This document shows, in pieces, positions 27,648-36,492 of a stretch of DNA of 64,000 nt. Origin of the DNA: Paenibacillus sp. LHD-38 (GTDB lineage Bacteria > Bacillota > Bacilli > Paenibacillales > Paenibacillaceae); assembly GCF_031157315.1 (NCBI RefSeq), contig NZ_JAVIFU010000023.1, forward strand, positions 51,873-115,872. Direction: 5' to 3'. Numbering within the stretch: position 1 is the stretch's first letter; the number at the start of each line of letters is the position of its first letter. The translations under genes and the position numbers were made by a program. Below the pieces are notes generated by a model that had not been told where the DNA came from, made no database searches, and saw nothing but the letters and a program-made list of their open reading frames with translations.

Positions 27648-27754
27648 CGGTCGTTTTCTCCTTCAAGCGTAAACGGTTGATCCCGCGGCAAAGCGGCAAA
27701 GCCCACGTCTCGCATTGAAATATTAATAAAATAAATAATGGCTAACTGGAATAG

Positions 27755-27781
27755 AAAAGAGGGAGAGCTGCGCTCTCCCTC
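27755..27781 (-). terminator. Terminator of lepA
   Basis: A perfect 10-base-pair stem, GAGGGAGAGC / GCTCTCCCTC, with a 3-base loop and TTTTC on the minus strand. It lies 14 bases past the lepA stop. Confidence 0.85.
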
Positions 27782-27794
27782 ATCCTCGTACGTC

Positions 27795-29612
27795 TTAGTC
27801 CTCGCCGATTTTGAGTACCGCCATGAACGCTTCCTGCGGCACCTCTACACTACCTACTTGTTTCATTCGCTTCTTGCCTTCCTTCTGCTTCTCAAGCAGC
27901 TTCCGCTTCCGGCTGATATCGCCGCCGTAGCATTTGGCAAGAACGTTTTTACGCATGGCTTTTACCGTTTCACGAGATATGACTTTGTTTCCGATGGATG
28001 CCTGGATAGGCACCTCGAACATTTGGCGCGGGATCAGCTCTTTCAGCTTTTCACAAATCACCTTGCCGCGTTGGTATGCACGATCACGGTGAACGATAAC
28101 GGATAACGCATCGACCTGCTCATTGTTGAGCATGATGTCCATTTTCACCAAATTGGATCTGCGATAGCCGCTAATCTCGTAGTCGAATGAAGCATAACCC
28201 TTCGTGCTTGACTTCAACTGATCGAAGAAATCATAAACGATTTCGGATAGCGGAACGTTGTAGGTAAGCGTAACGCGATTCGTATCCAAATACTCCATGT
28301 TGACGAATTCGCCGCGCTTGTTCTGGCAAAGCTCCATAATCGCTCCTACATAATCATTTGGCACGATAATGCCTGCTTTGACAAACGGCTCCTCAACGTA
28401 ATCGAGTTTACCTGCTTCCGGATAATTCGATGGATTATCAATCTCCATCGTTTCACCGTTCGTCAGCGTAATTTTGTAAATAACACTTGGCGCGGTCGTA
28501 ATAAGCGGAATATTAAACTCCCGTTCAATTCGTTCTTGAATAATTTCCATGTGGAGAAGGCCAAGGAAACCGCAGCGGTAGCCAAAGCCGAGCGCTGTTG
28601 AAGATTCCGGCTCATATCTGAGCGAGGCATCGTTAAGCTCCAGCTTCTCGAGCGCATCTCTTAAATCGTTATAATCCTGCGTTTCAATCGGATACAGTCC
28701 GCAGAATACCATCGGATTGATCTGTCGGTAGCCAGGCAAGCGTTCCGGCGCAGGACGCTTCGCTTCCGTTACGGTATCGCCGACACGCGTATCCTTAACA
28801 TTCTTGATGCCCGCAACGATAAAACCAACATCGCCGACCGCCAGTTCTTTAACGATCGACATACGCGGCATGAAAGCTCCTACCTCGATAACCTCGAATT
28901 CAGCTCCAGTTGCCATAAAGCGAATTTTCGAGCCAGCTCTGATGCTTCCGTCCATAACCCGAACATAGACGATTACGCCTTTGTACGGATCATAGTGGGA
29001 ATCGAAAATAAGTGCTTTGAGCGGCTGATCCGGATCACCAGTCGGTGAAGGCATTTTAGCGACTACCTGCTCCAAAATTTCCTTGATGCCGATACCGGCT
29101 TTCGCGGAGGCAAGCACAGCATCACTCGCGTCAAGACCGATGACATCTTCGATTTCCTGTTTTACCCGTTCAGGCTCGGCGCTTGGCAAATCGATCTTGT
29201 TGATAACCGGAACGATCTCCAGGTTGTTGTCTAAAGCCAAATAAACATTGGCCAGCGTTTGAGCCTCAATACCTTGTGCAGCGTCAACTACGAGCAGCGC
29301 GCCTTCACAAGCCGCCAAGCTTCGGGAAACCTCGTATGTAAAATCGACGTGTCCTGGCGTATCAATCAAATTGAGTATATACTCAACGCCGTCATCCGCA
29401 ATGTAAGCTAGACGAACGGCTTGCAGCTTGATGGTAATCCCGCGCTCCCGTTCCAGATCCATCTGGTCAAGCACTTGCTCTTGCATCTCGCGCGAAGACA
29501 GCGCGCCGGTAAATTCTAAAATCCGGTCAGCAAGAGTCGATTTTCCGTGGTCTATATGCGCGATAATGGAAAAATTCCTAATTCTCTTTTGTCGGTCACG
29601 TACGTCAGTCAT
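27795..29612 (-). CDS. lepA: Elongation factor 4 (LepA)
   Basis: Ribosome-associated GTPase. About 605 residues from the ATG at 29612 (GGGGGTTAGG upstream). G1 IAHIDHGKSTLADR, G3 DTPGHVDFTYEV and G4 NKIDLP are clear. The LepA-specific C-terminal domain (KRKLLEKQKEGKKRMKQVG) is present. It precedes hemW, as in Bacillus, and a terminator separates the two. Confidence 0.98.
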   Translation of the reverse strand: MTDVRDRQKRIRNFSIIAHIDHGKSTLADRILEFTGALSSREMQEQVLDQMDLERERGITIKLQAVRLAYIADDGVEYILNLIDTPGHVDFTYEVSRSLAACEGALLVVDAAQGIEAQTLANVYLALDNNLEIVPVINKIDLPSAEPERVKQEIEDVIGLDASDAVLASAKAGIGIKEILEQVVAKMPSPTGDPDQPLKALIFDSHYDPYKGVIVYVRVMDGSIRAGSKIRFMATGAEFEVIEVGAFMPRMSIVKELAVGDVGFIVAGIKNVKDTRVGDTVTEAKRPAPERLPGYRQINPMVFCGLYPIETQDYNDLRDALEKLELNDASLRYEPESSTALGFGYRCGFLGLLHMEIIQERIEREFNIPLITTAPSVIYKITLTNGETMEIDNPSNYPEAGKLDYVEEPFVKAGIIVPNDYVGAIMELCQNKRGEFVNMEYLDTNRVTLTYNVPLSEIVYDFFDQLKSSTKGYASFDYEISGYRRSNLVKMDIMLNNEQVDALSVIVHRDRAYQRGKVICEKLKELIPRQMFEVPIQASIGNKVISRETVKAMRKNVLAKCYGGDISRKRKLLEKQKEGKKRMKQVGSVEVPQEAFMAVLKIGED

Positions 29613-29692
29613 GCCTAACCCCCACAATTTCCAATAATGCTAATCATTCCTCCTATTATATCAGTTAAGGGGAATACCAGCAATGTTCATTA

Positions 29693-30133
29693 TCATCTGG
29701 TCAAACCGTCAAAGATCGAAACGACCATCCGAATGCCTTCACTCGACATATTTTGCAGCAATCCTGATGTTGAATCCGCTATTCGATTCACGGCCGGCTG
29801 ATCATTCTGGAGCGGTACGCCTGGCAAGCGTTCATTTAATTCCGGCGATTTATCGGCAGTCTCGGCCGGATATTCGGAATCCACCCCCGAAGCAATCCGC
29901 TTTAATTCCTCAAGTTCCTTTTCGAGCTTGGCTATTTTTTGCTGCTGCTCCGTCTCGAATGTCTCGACCGGGGTCACGGTCACCTCGGGCTGCAAATTTT
30001 CTGTATATTCATCCGCACCTTCAATCGGACCATAGATTCGCTCAATGCCATGCGAAGACATATCAATTCCGTACATCACGATTATCGCCAAAGCGCCCCC
30101 TAGCACTGTCCATTTCAGCGCATTAGATTTCAT
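29693..30133 (-). CDS. Hypothetical single-pass membrane protein, possible YqxA (DUF3679) counterpart
   Basis: 146 residues. One N-terminal transmembrane helix (VLGGALAIIVMYGIDMSSHG), then a polar region with a short coiled coil (QQQKIAKLEKELEELKR). It lies between spoIIP and lepA, exactly where Bacillus has yqxA, a DUF3679 protein. The helix followed by a Ser-His-Gly-x-Glu turn is compatible with that family, but similarity is weak by eye. Function unknown; sporulation is inferred from position. Confidence 0.65.
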   Translation of the reverse strand: MKSNALKWTVLGGALAIIVMYGIDMSSHGIERIYGPIEGADEYTENLQPEVTVTPVETFETEQQQKIAKLEKELEELKRIASGVDSEYPAETADKSPELNERLPGVPLQNDQPAVNRIADSTSGLLQNMSSEGIRMVVSIFDGLTR

Positions 30134-30169
30134 TTGCTCAACCTTCCTTTCTTTTAAACAAATATAACG

Positions 30170-31447
30170 CTAGCTCGCCTTCCCTTTGCCTGCCGACGCC
30201 TTCTCTTCCTCCCAATAAATTTCCGAGATAACTTCCGCGAGCGCATCCGCAGTCCGATAGGACTCCTCTAGCGTATTGTCTACGCCGCCAACTTCGATCA
30301 GCACATTGTCATCGGCAAGCGATTGATTGTATTCCGCGTTGCCGGATGCGGCAGTTTTCCCCCAAATCCCGCGCGATATACCCGGGTATTTTTTATCCAG
30401 CGCTTCATGTATTTTGGTTGCGAATGCTTCGTTCTTCTCCCAATTCGGGTTTTTATGTCCGATGATAAAATAGACCTGTGCATAGCTTTTCCCATCAATA
30501 TCGATCGTCGTATATTTCCTTTTTTGCGAATCGCGGTGAAGATCAAAGAAAAATTTCAAGTCCTTGCTGCTCGCGATCGCTTCCTTTATGGTCTTCATCG
30601 AATATTTATAGGATAATTCCCATCTGTAATTTTTAATGGCTGTAGGATAATCCGTGTCGGAATGCTGTGCGCCGACACCTTCTTCCTCCAGCTTCTCCGC
30701 AAGCCGCTTGCCGACTAACGTAATGTTTTTTGTGCTGGAATTAGGATCCTTCGATTTATCCGTCAGCTCGGGATACCAGGATTCGCGATTATGCGAGTGG
30801 TATACAAAAACCACCTTCGAGCCGCCAGTTGTCGGTTTATCCGTTACCCCTTTATCACCGGAGTCTTTGCCGCCGTCATCCGTTTCGTCCGGCTGTTCCG
30901 TTGGAACAGGCAGTTGATCAGGATCCTTGTCCGTATTCGATCCGCCGTCTGTTACATCGGTGCCATCCCCCTCATCTAGACCTCCTAGCGGGTCATAGGT
31001 GATAGGAGCGTTATCCTCCGGCCCTACAGCAGTGTCTGTTCCGATACCTTTGCGGATGAGGAAAGCGTCATTTGCGCTCAAGCCGGGCAGCTCGCCCGCA
31101 AGCAAGCTCATCGGATCATTTGGATTAATATCTGTCAAAGCTCGCATCAACAAAGAACTAATCTGCTTTGTCGTGAAGGACTCGGTTTCCCGGCTGCTCT
31201 GAAAAGCAGGCATTTCCATCTCTAGCATATCCCCAAAAAACCCGCTGGATACAGCAGCAGCGAATCCTTTCATCGAATTAACCGGTGACGCGGTCGTTTG
31301 CTGATGCGCCATGCCTGCAACGCCCAGCATGACAAAAAACATCATAGAGCAAAAAGAGAGCAACGCGAACGTACGTCCCGTCACTAGTAAATGTCTCATC
31401 CGTTTACTTTCTCTTCCTAAATCAAGCAGCATGATCTTTCGTTTCAT
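30170..31447 (-). CDS. spoIIP: Stage II sporulation protein P
   Basis: Cell-wall amidase/endopeptidase of the DMP complex that drives engulfment. The 425-residue protein has an N-terminal membrane anchor, a low-complexity Asp/Gly/Thr linker (about residues 150-210) and the catalytic SpoIIP domain with VFVYHSHNRESWYPE, FFDLHRDSQKRK and IEVGGVDNTLEESYRTADAL (zinc His and Glu residues). The linker is longer than in Bacillus. The gene is downstream of gpr, but a terminator lies between, so it should have its own promoter. Confidence 0.96.
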   Translation of the reverse strand: MKRKIMLLDLGRESKRMRHLLVTGRTFALLSFCSMMFFVMLGVAGMAHQQTTASPVNSMKGFAAAVSSGFFGDMLEMEMPAFQSSRETESFTTKQISSLLMRALTDINPNDPMSLLAGELPGLSANDAFLIRKGIGTDTAVGPEDNAPITYDPLGGLDEGDGTDVTDGGSNTDKDPDQLPVPTEQPDETDDGGKDSGDKGVTDKPTTGGSKVVFVYHSHNRESWYPELTDKSKDPNSSTKNITLVGKRLAEKLEEEGVGAQHSDTDYPTAIKNYRWELSYKYSMKTIKEAIASSKDLKFFFDLHRDSQKRKYTTIDIDGKSYAQVYFIIGHKNPNWEKNEAFATKIHEALDKKYPGISRGIWGKTAASGNAEYNQSLADDNVLIEVGGVDNTLEESYRTADALAEVISEIYWEEEKASAGKGKAS

Positions 31448-31589
31448 AAGCTGTCATACCTCCCGCTTTTTTGTAACAGTGGCTTTAGTTACTACTAATC
31501 TATGAGAGTGATAGAGTTCATAGAACCTCGGCCATATGAAAGAATCGGAAGTAATAGATTCGATATTCACTAAGGAGAGTATTGAAACA

Positions 31590-31635
31590 AATACAAAGGG
31601 CTGTCCATAAGCTTTGTCAGCTTCTAGACAGCCCT
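31590..31635 (-). terminator. Terminator of gpr
   Basis: The stem AGGGCTGTC / GACAGCCCT (31597-31635) with an internal small repeat, followed on the minus strand by TTTGTATTTG. It separates gpr from spoIIP. Confidence 0.7.
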
Positions 31636-31659
31636 CGCTGCAAGTACATCTATTTGCGT

Positions 31660-32667
31660 TTAATGCGTATAAGCAGCCACATTGCTTGAATCTACGGCCT
31701 CATGAAGCGATGCGTTTAGACCGCTGGCAATGATATTTGCGATATCTTCAATGAATTCATCGATTTCCTTAGGCGTAACCAAGAGATCATGACCCAGCGG
31801 ACTTAGTACTTCCCTTACCAGCTGCAGCCGCTCGTTTTCCTCCATCTGGTTGACCAAACCTAAAATATGATCGGAATTGGCATTTTGTTTATTAAAATGG
31901 CTGCTCATCATTTCAAGCGTGTTATTCACGATTGTTGAAGCATACACAACCGTGGGAACGCCGATCGCTATAACAGGCACGCCTAAAATCTCTTTTGTCA
32001 GCCCTTTCCGTTTATTCCCGATGCCTGATCCCGGATGAATACCCGTATCCGCAATTTGAATCGTCGTATTAACACGCTCCACTGCCTTGGATGCAAGCGC
32101 ATCGATGGCTATGACGAGATCCGGCTTAGTTTTTTCAACGATGCCGTGCACGATCTCGCTGGACTCAATACCGGTAATGCCCAGCACGCCAGGCGCCACT
32201 GCGCTTACAGGACGATAACCAGGCGCGACTTGATCGGGCATCAGTTCAAAATAATGACGGGTAACCATGACGTTTTCTACGACGATCGGCCCCAGCGCAT
32301 CCGGCGTAACATTCCAGTTTCCCAAGCCTACGATCAGAACCCGTGCGGTTTTACTAATGGAAAGCCTTTCGAGGAACGCTTCAAAATGTTTGGCGAACTG
32401 CGTAGCCACACGGTCCTGCAGAACTGTATCTCCATTGCGAAGGCCCGGCACCTCAAGCGTTACATAGTGACCTTGCATTTTACCGATTGCCGCGGAGCCC
32501 TGCTCGTTTTGTACGTGAAGCTGTGTAATCGTGATGCCGTCATCTTCAGACGTTTCAGATTGTATGCCCGGAATTGGACCGCCTTGCGGTGTTTCTGCCA
32601 TTTCCTTAGCCTCAAGGGCCAAATCCGTTCTAACGTTGTATTTCTGCAAATCAAGCTCGTTCTCCAC
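31660..32667 (-). CDS. gpr: GPR germination protease
   Basis: A 335-residue aspartic-type endopeptidase of the forespore that cleaves small acid-soluble spore proteins during germination. It is made as a zymogen; the N-terminal RTDLALEAKE matches the self-processing region TDLA of Bacillus GPR. Further conserved blocks are VLIVGLGNWNVTPDALGP, VIAIDALASKAVERVNTT and DTGIHPGSGIGNKRKGL. It is divergent from rpsT. Confidence 0.97.
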   Translation of the reverse strand: MENELDLQKYNVRTDLALEAKEMAETPQGGPIPGIQSETSEDDGITITQLHVQNEQGSAAIGKMQGHYVTLEVPGLRNGDTVLQDRVATQFAKHFEAFLERLSISKTARVLIVGLGNWNVTPDALGPIVVENVMVTRHYFELMPDQVAPGYRPVSAVAPGVLGITGIESSEIVHGIVEKTKPDLVIAIDALASKAVERVNTTIQIADTGIHPGSGIGNKRKGLTKEILGVPVIAIGVPTVVYASTIVNNTLEMMSSHFNKQNANSDHILGLVNQMEENERLQLVREVLSPLGHDLLVTPKEIDEFIEDIANIIASGLNASLHEAVDSSNVAAYTH

Positions 32668-32785
32668 TGCTTATTCTCCCTTCAAACGCATGTTCTGAAG
32701 TTATTGTTTGCAGATGGTTTATTTTCATACTCTCGAAGCACCTTTGACCTTACGTATGCTTGTTTCGATGCCTCTCTTCCTGCTA

Positions 32786-32814
32786 TTGCTTTTTGGGCAT
32801 TGGCATGATAATAT
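32786..32814 (+). promoter_or_regulatory. Possible sigma-A promoter of rpsT
   Basis: TTGCTT (32786-32791) and TAATAT (32809-32814) with a 17-base spacer, 70 bases upstream of rpsT. The -35 matches moderately. Confidence 0.45.
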
Positions 32815-32883
32815 ATTTTAAGTTGTGTTGTCTAGGTTTATTATGTCTATAGACCGTTGTAAACAGTTTAGGAGGTGAATTCC

Positions 32884-33156
32884 ATGCCAAATATTAAATC
32901 CGCGATTAAACGCGTTAAAACAAGTGAAAAGCGTCGTGCTTTGAATGCATCCCAAAAATCCGCACTTCGTTCGGCCGTTAAATCTGCTGACCAAGCTATC
33001 GCTGGCACTGATGTAGACGCTGCTAAAGCAGCTCTTATCGCTGCAACGAAAAAATTGGACAAAGCAGCAACTAAAGGCCTGATTCATAAAAATGCGGCTT
33101 CCCGCAAAAAATCACGTCTTGCTAAAAGACTTAATGCCCTTTCGGCTCAAGCCTAA
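32884..33156 (+). CDS. rpsT: 30S ribosomal protein S20
   Basis: Primary 16S rRNA-binding protein, 90 residues from the ATG at 32884 with a GGAGGTGAA site. Conserved MPNIKSAIKRVKTSEKRR start and the basic helix KNAASRKKSRLAKRLNAL. Monocistronic, divergent from gpr, ending at a strong terminator. Confidence 0.97.
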   Translation: MPNIKSAIKRVKTSEKRRALNASQKSALRSAVKSADQAIAGTDVDAAKAALIAATKKLDKAATKGLIHKNAASRKKSRLAKRLNALSAQA

Positions 33157-33217
33157 GCATGACACTTGTCTAAACGGCTAAGTCATCCTTCGGTTGATTT
33201 AGAACTGTTTAGCGCAG

Positions 33218-33258
33218 AAAAAGCTCCACCGCCCTTTATGGACGGTGGAGCTTTTTTT
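33218..33258 (+). terminator. Terminator of rpsT
   Basis: A GC-rich stem (AAGCTCCACCG with CGGTGGAGCTT) followed by eight T on the plus strand. The A-tract on the left would also allow termination of holA on the minus strand. Confidence 0.9.
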
Positions 33259-33295
33259 TATATAAATAGGAAATAAAAAGACATGGAACGAAGCG

Positions 33296-34330
33296 CTAAG
33301 CGCCCTTTTCCATGCCGAGTGAAAGCAAATAAAGCTCTAAACCGAGCGTTTTGTCAATGGCTCCCGTTTTCATTTGGTAGTCGAGATCAGCAAGCGAAGC
33401 GAGCAGCCTGCCTAGTCTAGGCACTTGAAACTTACGACTCTTCTCCGCTGCAAGCTTCACAGCATACGGATGCAAGCCTAATTGACCAGCCATTTGTTGA
33501 GGCGAGTATTGATGCTGTTCCAGCTCTTTGATTTGCAGCATGATTCTAAGCTGCCTGGCGATTAACGCAGCAATTTTAATTGGCTCCTCGCGGCGTACGA
33601 GCAGCTCTCTGTACAGCCGGATAGCCTTGTCAATACGAAGCTCAGCTATCGCGTCCACTAGCGCAAAGACATCCTCCTCAACGGTTGCCGCGGTCATTAG
33701 CGCAGCCGTCTCCACATCGATTGTACCGCCAGATCCTGCATGCAAACAAAGCTTATCCACTTCTTGCGAGAGCTGCTGCATGTTGGATCCAGCCCGAGCG
33801 AGCAGCAGCTCGGCTGCATCGGGCGACATCGTCCTTTTCTGATCTGCTGCCCGTTTGATCATCCATTGCTTCAGCTGCGCCGCATCCAGCTCCGCGAACG
33901 GGATCAATGCATTGCGCTCCTTCAGTGTTTTAACAAGCTTTCGCCGTTCGTCCAGCTTCTCTGCATTGACGGAAATGACAATGATCGATGTCTCTGATGG
34001 GTACTCCATATATTGAATCAGCTTCTCGGGCCGATGCTCAAGCTTGCCGCCTTCCTTGCCGCCCGCGCACATAACGGTAGCGTCGCGGATCAAGATCAGC
34101 TTACGCTGTACAAAGAAAGGCGATGTCTCTGCTTCTAAAACCGCCTCTTCAATTGACGTTTCAGCCGTATCGAATTTTACGATCCCAAGTTCACGTTCCT
34201 CAGGTGAAAACATCGCTTCGGTCAACATATTAATAAAATGCTGCACGCGGTAGCGATCCTTGCCGTACAACACGTAAATCGGACGGAAACGTCCGCCTTT
34301 GATTTCCTTTAATGCTTCCTTTGCATCCAT
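33296..34330 (-). CDS. holA: DNA polymerase III subunit delta
   Basis: Clamp-loader subunit that opens the beta clamp. The 344-residue protein has N-terminal GGRFRPIYVLYGKDRYRVQ, EAETSPFFVQRKLILIRDA and the C-terminal collar helices (LELYLLSLG). Location beside rpsT, convergent to it, is the same as in Bacillus (yqeN). Confidence 0.94.
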   Translation of the reverse strand: MDAKEALKEIKGGRFRPIYVLYGKDRYRVQHFINMLTEAMFSPEERELGIVKFDTAETSIEEAVLEAETSPFFVQRKLILIRDATVMCAGGKEGGKLEHRPEKLIQYMEYPSETSIIVISVNAEKLDERRKLVKTLKERNALIPFAELDAAQLKQWMIKRAADQKRTMSPDAAELLLARAGSNMQQLSQEVDKLCLHAGSGGTIDVETAALMTAATVEEDVFALVDAIAELRIDKAIRLYRELLVRREEPIKIAALIARQLRIMLQIKELEQHQYSPQQMAGQLGLHPYAVKLAAEKSRKFQVPRLGRLLASLADLDYQMKTGAIDKTLGLELYLLSLGMEKGA

Positions 34331-34363
34331 ATCTTCACCTCATTACGAGTATGTACATTTAAA

Positions 34364-34408
34364 CGGCAACAAAGGGATGAGCCGTCTATAGGCTTCATCC
34401 CTTTGCCG
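34364..34408. repeat. Long inverted repeat upstream of holA
   Basis: CAAAGGGATGA (34370-34380) pairs with TCATCCCTTTG (34395-34405), extended by CGGC/GCCG-type ends and an inner GCC/GGC. No proper T-run follows on either strand. It lies between holA's start and the end of the anti-sigma gene, so it may help end the sigma operon mRNA. The rest of 34409-34573 shows no gene. Confidence 0.55.
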
Positions 34409-34573
34409 AACATCTATATAAACATTCGCAGGCAGGTCCATGGTACCGCCCTGCGGATGGTCATACGACGTTAAGGCTTTGTCGCAGACACTCTCTATGC
34501 TAATACTATACGCAATAGCGGATGAATGTGTGCGGATTTCTCATAAAATAAAAAGTTGCAAAAAAGCTTTTAA

Positions 34574-35563
34574 TTAATGCGCTGCTTTCTGTTCTGTAAG
34601 GGTTGAAAGGTCAATCTCATACTTTTCGATTGCCCCATTCTCTACATGAACCTCATAGGTCAGCTTGGAGCTGTCCTCGGACCAGATCAGATTTAACAGC
34701 TTGCCATTTTTGCGCGGTGATGTGAAGACAAGAGATTGGTCGGCTTGCGCAACCACCTTGACCTTAAAGTCTTCTGCTTTAACGCCGTACTTGCCATCTG
34801 GAGAAGTAACGGCCGACACGGATGAAATGCCAAATCCCGGATCGCCTGAGTCACCTGCGGAGCCCTCTGTCGATTTTTCCCCTCCGTCAACAGCGAGGTC
34901 TTTGTCTTGGACAGCTGGAGCTTCACTTTCGCTGTCAAAACTGCCGCTGCCAGCGCTTGTGTCAGAGTTCCGAATGGAATCCGATTTATTATCTGCTGAT
35001 TCTTTAGAAGTTTCTTGCTTGTTCATTGCTTCGGTGCGTACCTCTGCTGAATAGGCTCCATCCGCTGTATCCTGAGAGCGAAACGCCACTCCTTCAGGCA
35101 CTTCTTCTGCGCTATTTGCTGCTGCGTCATTCGAAGCATCTGCCGCAAATTTGCTTGCAGTGAAGTCTGGTATCGCACCCGGCTTATACGTAACTAAAAA
35201 CAAGCCTGCTACAATCCCTGCCGCGATAACGCCGCTCATGACGCGCAAGGATGGCCAGCGTCGTTCACGCTTCATGCGGCGCGGCGCCAATTCCGTTGTT
35301 TGGAGCCCTGCAGGCTCATCCGTTTCATTCTGGCTAAACAGCTCGATCTGCTCTAGCTGAGGCATAATGGCGTCTACCAAGCTGTAGCTCGGCATTACTT
35401 TTGGCAAACTGGTAAGCTCGGCGGATAAAAGCTGTAGCCGCTCGAACATGGCTGCACAGTCCGGACACTGTCTAGTATGGCTCATCAAGACTTCAATCTC
35501 GTTTTCATTGAGATCGTCATCTAGCTGTCTTTGCATTAATTCCATCACCTCTTGACAATTCAT
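34574..35563 (-). CDS. Membrane anti-sigma factor with ZAS zinc finger
   Basis: 329 residues. The N-terminus carries a zinc-binding anti-sigma (ZAS/zf-HC2) motif: Cys3, His29, Cys33 and Cys36 in SHTRQCPDCAAMF. A transmembrane helix lies around residues 105-125 (VMSGVIAAGIVAGLFLVTY). A long polar, Ser/Asp/Glu-rich extracytoplasmic region follows, then a small C-terminal domain (DLSTLTEQKAAH). It overlaps the sigma gene by 4 bases (ATGA), the classic arrangement, so it should bind and inhibit that sigma factor. The signal it senses is unknown. Confidence 0.9.
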   Translation of the reverse strand: MNCQEVMELMQRQLDDDLNENEIEVLMSHTRQCPDCAAMFERLQLLSAELTSLPKVMPSYSLVDAIMPQLEQIELFSQNETDEPAGLQTTELAPRRMKRERRWPSLRVMSGVIAAGIVAGLFLVTYKPGAIPDFTASKFAADASNDAAANSAEEVPEGVAFRSQDTADGAYSAEVRTEAMNKQETSKESADNKSDSIRNSDTSAGSGSFDSESEAPAVQDKDLAVDGGEKSTEGSAGDSGDPGFGISSVSAVTSPDGKYGVKAEDFKVKVVAQADQSLVFTSPRKNGKLLNLIWSEDSSKLTYEVHVENGAIEKYEIDLSTLTEQKAAH

Positions 35564-36108
35564 CCCCGGACACCACCTTTCTGATAATCATGGAGTAACG
35601 TCTGCAGCTGTTGCCTAGCTCTGAATAAATAGGATTTTACCGTATTGAGCGGCAAATCAAGCGAATCTGCAATTTCATTGTAAGAGAAATCCTGCAAATA
35701 TCGAAGGACGACAACCGCACGATGATGCTCAGGAAGCTTATCGATTGCGGCTTGGATGTCTTTAACAGCATAAGCCGACATTACCTCGTCCTCCACGTTC
35801 TGTTTTTCGTGGAATACCATGTCGTGCTCATCTATTGAGACGGTCGGTTTATTTCTCCGGAACTTATCAATGCAAATATTGGTTACAATACGCTGAATCC
35901 ATGTTTTAAATTGCGCTTTTTCTTCGTACGAGCCTATTTTGGTATAGATCCGAATGAGTGCTTCTTGCGCTGCATCCAGAGCATCCTGTTCATTATTTAA
36001 TATATAATAGGCTGTCCGATAAACATGCGTTTCAATCTCTCGCAATAGAGTAATTAAAGCGTCGCGATCTCCCGACTGAGCGGCTCTTATGAGCTCTGGC
36101 TCCACCAC
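35560..36108 (-). CDS. ECF RNA polymerase sigma factor
   Basis: 182-residue group IV sigma factor. Region 2 reads YRTAYYILNNEQDALDAAQE, followed by FKTWIQRIVTNICIDKFRR. Region 4 has LPEHHRAVVVLRYLQDFSY and the recognition helix LPLNTVKSYLFRARQQL. It starts at a GTG (36108 or 36105) after GAGGGGGA. A candidate ECF promoter lies just upstream, suggesting autoregulation. It resembles SigW/SigV-like factors in general build, but I cannot assign an orthologue. Confidence 0.93.
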   Translation of the reverse strand: MVEPELIRAAQSGDRDALITLLREIETHVYRTAYYILNNEQDALDAAQEALIRIYTKIGSYEEKAQFKTWIQRIVTNICIDKFRRNKPTVSIDEHDMVFHEKQNVEDEVMSAYAVKDIQAAIDKLPEHHRAVVVLRYLQDFSYNEIADSLDLPLNTVKSYLFRARQQLQTLLHDYQKGGVRG

Positions 36109-36137
36109 GAAGGATCCCCCTCTCTTGCAACCATTCT

Positions 36138-36164
36138 GACGAACTGGCTGCGGTAAAAGTTGCA
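36138..36164 (-). promoter_or_regulatory. Candidate ECF-type autoregulatory promoter
   Basis: On the minus strand TGCAAC (36159-36164), 17 bases, then CGTC (36138-36141). This matches the TG(A/C/T)AAC...CGTC pattern of Bacillus extracytoplasmic sigma promoters and lies about 30 bases before the sigma factor's GTG. No sigma-A promoter is equally convincing here. Confidence 0.6.
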
Positions 36165-36169
36165 GATGA

Positions 36170-36492
36170 ATTAGAAATATTACTTTATTTTTTTTAGTAA
36201 CAATTGCCAGTCAATCATTTGTCCCCTAGTGGAACGTGTTTCCAATCATTTTACTGGAATAAATCAACAAAAATAATCATTTCACGCTAATCGGAAGCTC
36301 CGAAATAAACTCCACATTAAAGGATACCAAATTTCGAGTACCTCGTATATAGAAACGGATGAATACTGATAGAGTAAGCATCGCTGTCTATCTTTCAAAA
36401 AGAAATGCCGCCAAAAAACTAGGCTCGGCGATATTAATAAATGTATACCTGCCATATCGGTATGACAAGCTCTCGAATTTTACTAAATCGAG
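36170..36492. other. Gene-poor spacer between comEC and the sigma gene
   Basis: About 320 AT-rich bases. No open frame with a ribosome site and no repeat was seen. It contains the A/T tract 36181-36200 upstream of the ECF promoter. Confidence 0.5.

Noticed and set aside
31448..31560. Sigma-E-type promoter for spoIIP (TTCATATG)
   Set aside because: A -35-like motif is present, but no matching -10 lies at 13-15 bases, so I do not call it.
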